Below the pieces are notes generated by a model that saw only the letters and a list, made by a program, of their open reading frames with translations, was not told the origin of the DNA and did no database searches. A stretch of 6,952 nt of DNA from CAYTRP01 sp964625145 (GTDB taxonomy: Bacteria; Sumerlaeota; Sumerlaeia; SLMS01; JAHLLQ01): the NCBI GenBank assembly GCA_964625145.1, contig CAZVAQ010000173.1, positions 1-6,952 on the forward strand. The letters are read 5' to 3'. The translations under genes and the position numbers were made by a program. Shown here in pieces: positions 4,394 through 6,952 of this stretch (within the stretch, counting starts at the first letter, position 1; the number at the start of each line of letters is the position of its first letter).

Positions 4394-4417
4394 GATCGTT
4401 CTCCGTTCATCTGTTCA

Positions 4418-4437
4418 TGAGGGCGTCATTACCCTCA
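4418..4437 (-). promoter_or_regulatory. 5'-terminal mRNA hairpin
   Basis: TGAGGG and CCCTCA form a 6-bp stem with an 8-base loop. The first stem base (4437) lies 7 bases after the -10 box, so the transcript is predicted to begin with this hairpin. It probably stabilises the mRNA; it ends about 24 bases before the ATG and leaves the ribosome site free. Confidence 0.5.
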
Positions 4438-4443
4438 GGAGCC

Positions 4444-4472
4444 ATTATAACACAGCCGGCCGCCCGGTACAA
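4444..4472 (-). promoter_or_regulatory. Sigma70-type promoter for the right-hand leftward operon
   Basis: Read leftward, TTGTAC (4472-4467), 17 bases and a perfect TATAAT (4449-4444). The predicted start is near 4437. It should drive the genes at 3764-4393, 3502-3690, 3302-3502 and 3165-3305. It faces away from the rightward promoter at 4873-4901 across the parS-like region. Confidence 0.85.
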
Positions 4473-4536
4473 TCCCCCTTGCTACGCGTTTAGCCTCCGT
4501 TCAGGTGCTTATGGCAGCGCTGTCATCGAATGGCTG

Positions 4537-4559
4537 GCAGAATGCAGAATGCAGAATGC
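4537..4559. repeat. 7-bp tandem repeat (GCAGAAT)
   Basis: Three perfect copies of GCAGAAT lie head to tail at 4537-4557, followed by a partial fourth (GC). This short repeat is at the left edge of the parS-like cluster. Confidence 0.8.
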
Positions 4560-4581
4560 GAGGGCCCGGGCGTCCACGTGC

Positions 4582-4597
4582 CGTTCCACGTGAAACA
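4582..4597. promoter_or_regulatory. parS-like site 1
   Basis: CGTTCCACGTGAAACA matches the bacterial chromosomal partition site TGTTCCACGTGAAACA at 15 of 16 bases. That site is bound by ParB-family proteins. A partial copy, GTCCACGTG, lies just upstream (4572-4580). Binding is inferred from the match. Confidence 0.65.
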
Positions 4598-4629
4598 GAC
4601 AGAAAGCGAGGATCCGGGCGCTTGCGTGC

Positions 4630-4645
4630 TGTTTCACGGGAAACA
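4630..4645. promoter_or_regulatory. parS-like site 2
   Basis: TGTTTCACGGGAAACA matches the parS form TGTTTCACGTGAAACA at 15 of 16. The single change gives a CGGGAAA right half, as in sites bound by the ParB relative Noc. Its downstream flank (AGGCAGGAAGCG) is nearly the same as that of site 1 (AGACAGAAAGCG), so the two sites look like copies of one unit. Confidence 0.65.
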
Positions 4646-4653
4646 GGCAGGAA

Positions 4654-4724
4654 GCGTGAAACCGTACGCCTGCGCACTGTTCCACGCGGCCCGTGAAACC
4701 GTACGCCTGCGTATTGTTCCACGC
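4654..4724. repeat. Duplicated 34-bp unit of parS half-sites
   Basis: Two 34-bp copies, 4654-4687 and 4691-4724, match at 31 of 34 bases. Each is CGTGAAAC, a 16-base spacer (CGTACGCCTGCG plus 4 bases), then GTTCCACG. The two ends are parS half-sites in opposite orientation, so each copy can fold as a hairpin, and the junction between copies is a parS site split by extra bases. Confidence 0.85.
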
Positions 4725-4785
4725 CAGTGTGCAAGTGTTGTATTGAAGTAGAACAGCAGCACGGTGCCGAAGGTACGGGGGCCAA

Positions 4786-4810
4786 GGCGAAAAGCGCCCG
4801 GGTGTTTTTT
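4786..4810 (+). terminator. Possible weak rightward terminator
   Basis: GGCG-AAAAG-CGCC forms a 4-bp stem, followed six bases later by TTTTTT. The stem is short and the T-run distant, so terminator activity is uncertain. If real it would keep upstream transcripts out of the packaging genes. Confidence 0.2.
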
Positions 4811-4872
4811 GCTTGTTGGGGTTCTCCGCCCGAAAAAAGAGATCTCCCAAACATTATTTACACACCCCATAC

Positions 4873-4901
4873 TTGACGGCCTCTTCTCTCTGTGTTAGAA
4901 T
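4873..4901 (+). promoter_or_regulatory. Sigma70-type promoter of the packaging operon
   Basis: TTGACG (4873-4878), a 17-base spacer that is pyrimidine-rich, and TAGAAT (4896-4901). The seventh base after the -10 is the A of the ATG at 4908, so the predicted transcript starts at, or within a base or two of, the start codon. Upstream is AT-rich sequence (AACATTATTTACACA) that could act as an UP element. Confidence 0.8.
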
Positions 4902-4907
4902 CCCCGT

Positions 4908-5084
4908 ATGAGCGAGGTCGTCATCCCGTCCAGCATGCAGTTCTATACTCCGCTGGTCCCTCGTTTGGTCCGGCTCAACCCTCCGCTTGCCCAGCAGGTA
5001 GTCAACGCCCTCAACTATATCGACCGCGATCGCCGGAATTATTTGTTTCGTCAGGTCATCGGCGATTTAGCCGTCAAAAGGTAG
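4908..5084 (+). CDS. Hypothetical 58-residue protein upstream of terS
   Basis: The frame runs from ATG 4908 (MSEVVIPSSMQFYTPLVPRL) to TAG 5082-5084. There is no Shine-Dalgarno sequence; the promoter predicts a leaderless mRNA starting on this ATG. An in-frame ATG at codon 10 also lacks a clear site. The first half is extended and proline-containing, the second half a probable helix (NPPLAQQVVNALNYIDRDRR) ending in a basic tail. No family is recognised. Codon use fits the neighbours, and only 3 bases separate it from terS, whose ribosome site overlaps this gene's end (AAAAGGTAG). It may be a packaging accessory or a regulator of the operon. Confidence 0.8.
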   Translation: MSEVVIPSSMQFYTPLVPRLVRLNPPLAQQVVNALNYIDRDRRNYLFRQVIGDLAVKR

Positions 5085-5087
5085 CCT

Positions 5088-5609
5088 ATGTCTGCTGTGG
5101 TGCCCATCAAGCAGCGGTTCCTTACTGAGGTAACTCCCGAGGAGGCGCGGGAGCAGGGGTATACGTGTTTGGATCCGTTGGAGCGGGCGGTCGCGATTGA
5201 GTTTGCAACGACCGGGCACACGCTCAAGCAGATCGCGGCAGACTTGAAGCAGCCCCTCGGTAAGGTGCGGGACGCTTTCAAGTCGCCGATCGTGCGCGCG
5301 CTGATCCACGATCTGCAGAATGAGATGGCCGCGCACAAGATCGTGAATGCTGCTTGGGTCGAGCAGCAGATCATGAAACTCTGGCCGCAGCTGATTGGTG
5401 AGGAGGAGGTGGCGCTGGTCAATAAGGCCGGCGAGCAGGTGTTTGCGAAGAAGTTCCATGGCCCTGAGGTCGCCAGCATTCTGAAGCACTTCGGCGGCAA
5501 CCGGGACCAGAAGGGGGCTGGGGGAGTACATGTCCAAATCAACTTCGGGGATATGGGTGTCCAGCCGGTCAATGTGAACGTGATCGACTCAAGCGCCGAT
5601 GGCAACTAA
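5088..5609 (+). CDS. terS: Terminase small subunit
   Basis: A 173-residue protein fitting the phage small terminase subunit, which binds the packaging start site on concatemeric DNA and brings in the large subunit. It starts at ATG 5088 with AAAAGG upstream. Residues about 33-75 (LERAVAIEFATTGHTLKQIA, then ADLKQPLGKVRDAFK) form a helix-turn-helix DNA-binding region. Residues about 78-138 are helical and likely mediate oligomer formation; they include HGPEVASILKHFGGN (124-138). The C-terminal tail (VHVQINFGDMGVQPVNVNVI) is strand-like and could contact the large subunit. Its identity rests mostly on size, the DNA-binding helices and position directly before terL, which it overlaps by 11 bases. 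Its binding site may lie nearby, possibly the repeats at 4582-4724. Confidence 0.85.
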   Translation: MSAVVPIKQRFLTEVTPEEAREQGYTCLDPLERAVAIEFATTGHTLKQIAADLKQPLGKVRDAFKSPIVRALIHDLQNEMAAHKIVNAAWVEQQIMKLWPQLIGEEEVALVNKAGEQVFAKKFHGPEVASILKHFGGNRDQKGAGGVHVQINFGDMGVQPVNVNVIDSSADGN

Positions 5610-6952
5610 TATCTCTCTGCCACACGCGTGGAAGGCCCGCGAGTATCAGCGCGGGTTTATGAACTATATGTTCGGCGGGGGACAGTTCCCGTACCGCAAG
5701 CGCGCCATGGAGATTTGGCACCGTCGCTCCGGCAAGGATTCATGCTTCATCAACACACTGGCCGTGGCCAGTCAGATGCGTGTCGGGACATACTGGCACC
5801 TGCTGCCGACCCTTAATCAGGGCCGGAAGGTGGTGTGGAATGGCATCGACGGCCTCTCGCGTCGCGTGATCTATCAGGCGTTCCCGCGCGAACTGATCGA
5901 AAGCGTGAACGAGAACGACATGATGATCAAGCTGAAAAACGGCTCGATCTATCAAGTGGTTGGTTCAGATAACTATGATGCGCTTGTCGGCACAAACCCG
6001 CTTGGCGTGGCGTTCTCGGAGTGGGCGCTGAGTGACCCGAATGCGTGGAACTTCGTCCGGCCGATTCTCGCGGAGAACGGCGGGTTCGCGATTTTCAACA
6101 CCACTCCACGCGGCAAGAACCACGCGTGGGAGATGTACAATCGGGCGTTGGAGTCGGAGCATTGGCACACGTCTGTTCTGACCGTAAACGACACCAAGCG
6201 TGAAGACGGCACTCCGGTGATCACTCCGGAGATGATTGAGATGGAGCGCCAAGAGGGCGTTCCCGAAGAGGTGATCAATCAGGAGTATTTCTGCAGCTGG
6301 GAAGGCATCAATCAGGGCAGCATCTACGGCAAACACCTGCAGAAGTATGCCCCCACACACCAGATCGTGTTTCCGGAGCCGTTTGACCCTGAGCTCCCCG
6401 TGTATACGGCGTGGGACTTGGGCCGGCGCGATGCCACGGCTGTTTGGTTCTACCAGCAAGTCGGTGACGAGATTCACGTCATCGATTACGATGAGGGCAC
6501 TCAGATGGGTGCCGAAGACTGGCTGGAGCGTATCCAGAAACTGCCGTATGCGTACGGCACCCCCACCTTGCCGCATGACGCGAAGGCGAAGACATTTTCC
6601 GCCAAGTACACAACGTGGGAGCAGTTCGAGGCAGCCGGTTTCTCCCCTTATCTCGCGCCCCGAATAAGTGTCGAGAATGGCATCAACGCCGTTCGCGCCA
6701 TCTTGGCTTTCACGTACTTCAACATCGGCAATCCTAACGTTCGGAAGGGCCTCAACAGGCTTTCCGAATACAGTTATGAATACGACGAAAAGGCCAAGAC
6801 GTTCTCGTCGAAGCCGCGTCATGACCATCACAGCCACGGCGCGGACGCTTTCCGCATGCTTGCGGTGTCGAACAACGTTATCCGGATTGTCAACAAACAC
6901 CGGCAGAACACCCGGCTGGCCCGTCATCGAATGATGACGCCGATGGGGCCTG
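5599..6952 (+). CDS. terL: Terminase large subunit, partial at right edge
   Basis: The DNA-packaging motor: an ATPase that drives DNA into the prohead and a nuclease that cuts it. At least 451 residues are present, with no stop before the edge. ATG 5599 lies inside the end of terS in another frame (11-base overlap), without a strong ribosome site, so translation is probably coupled. The Walker A-like motif is HRRSGKDS (41-48). Walker B is GVAFSE with Glu141 as probable catalytic residue, followed by WALSDPNAW. A coupling motif is FNTTPRGKN (166-174). The RNase H-like nuclease has Asp273 (AWDLGRRDATAVW), Asp327 (LPHDAKAKTF) and Asp416 (HSHGADAFRML). All expected motifs are intact. It belongs with the Terminase_6-type large terminases. 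Only the extreme C-terminus is missing. Confidence 0.96.
   Translation, partial: MATNISLPHAWKAREYQRGFMNYMFGGGQFPYRKRAMEIWHRRSGKDSCFINTLAVASQMRVGTYWHLLPTLNQGRKVVWNGIDGLSRRVIYQAFPRELIESVNENDMMIKLKNGSIYQVVGSDNYDALVGTNPLGVAFSEWALSDPNAWNFVRPILAENGGFAIFNTTPRGKNHAWEMYNRALESEHWHTSVLTVNDTKREDGTPVITPEMIEMERQEGVPEEVINQEYFCSWEGINQGSIYGKHLQKYAPTHQIVFPEPFDPELPVYTAWDLGRRDATAVWFYQQVGDEIHVIDYDEGTQMGAEDWLERIQKLPYAYGTPTLPHDAKAKTFSAKYTTWEQFEAAGFSPYLAPRISVENGINAVRAILAFTYFNIGNPNVRKGLNRLSEYSYEYDEKAKTFSSKPRHDHHSHGADAFRMLAVSNNVIRIVNKHRQNTRLARHRMMTPMGP

Larger units (their letters stand above)
4473..4872. other. Gene-free divergent control region
   Basis: About 400 bases between the leftward promoter and the rightward promoter. 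It holds a 12-bp palindrome (4513-4524), a 7-bp tandem repeat (4537-4559), two parS-like sites and a duplicated half-site unit (4582-4724), a possible weak terminator (4786-4810), and two short A/T tracts (TTTTTT at 4805-4810, AAAAAA in 4833-4838). ORFs on either strand here lack ribosome sites and read through repeats. Confidence 0.7.

Noticed and set aside
3365..4420. 351-residue rightward ORF rich in Leu and Gly
   Set aside because: Its leucine-rich stretch is the mirror of the Glu/Lys/Ala tail of the leftward gene at 3764-4393; no ribosome site or promoter.
4582..4724. CRISPR array
   Set aside because: Only two close repeats plus diverged units; the spacing is 3 bases between the 34-bp copies and the internal halves are parS-like, so this is not a repeat-spacer pattern.
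4849..4862. DnaA box near TTATTTACACA
   Set aside because: One to two mismatches to the consensus and a single occurrence; expected by chance in an AT-rich patch.
4501..4870. Several leftward and rightward ORFs in the divergent region
   Set aside because: They translate the repeat array (repeated peptides appear) and lack initiation signals.
5965..6927. 320-residue leftward ORF
   Set aside because: Antisense to terL, whose ATPase and nuclease motifs are all intact.

Overview
The window reads as part of a tailed double-stranded DNA phage (or prophage) from a GC-rich bacterial host. The evidence is a terminase small/large subunit pair at the right end, a long run of very small tightly packed leftward genes with no recognisable cellular homologues, near-consensus sigma70-type promoters with 17-bp spacers, and dense intergenic regulatory structure. 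The host is most likely a proteobacterium; this is inferred from GC content, Shine-Dalgarno use and promoter type, not from any marker gene. No integrase, tRNA, rRNA, CRISPR array or insertion sequence is visible.

Layout. Positions 1-409 hold at most a doubtful partial gene, plus an elaborate set of nested hairpins including a 23-bp long-range stem enclosing three small hairpins. Positions 410-2647 are six leftward genes served by three promoters (at 934-962, 2080-2108 and 2680-2708). Positions 2709-3119 are a gene-free, repeat-rich stretch. Positions 3120-3143 are a hairpin terminator closing a second leftward operon of four genes (3165-4393), which is driven by a promoter at 4444-4472. Positions 4473-4907 are a gene-free divergent control region. 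A rightward promoter at 4873-4901 then drives a 58-residue protein, terS and terL (4908 to the right edge).

How the parts fit together. The leftward units look like early or accessory expression by host RNA polymerase: short, partly membrane-anchored or cysteine-rich proteins, often linked by ATGA-type overlaps. Two of them (410-883 and 3764-4393) are paralogues sharing an 'HLNPGxxRMxIGNRxR' domain, and each lies directly behind its own promoter. The rightward unit is the DNA-packaging module.

The most striking feature is the divergent region. It carries two 16-bp sites each differing at one position from the bacterial chromosomal centromere parS (one matching TGTTCCACGTGAAACA, the other TGTTTCACGTGAAACA at 15/16), followed by a duplicated 34-bp unit made of parS-like half-sites. 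This points to recognition by a host or phage ParB-family protein, or, less likely, to a packaging (pac) site. Other points of note are a rightward promoter whose predicted start point is the A of the first ATG (leaderless mRNA), 5'-terminal hairpins on three of the four leftward transcripts, and covarying hairpins near the left end.
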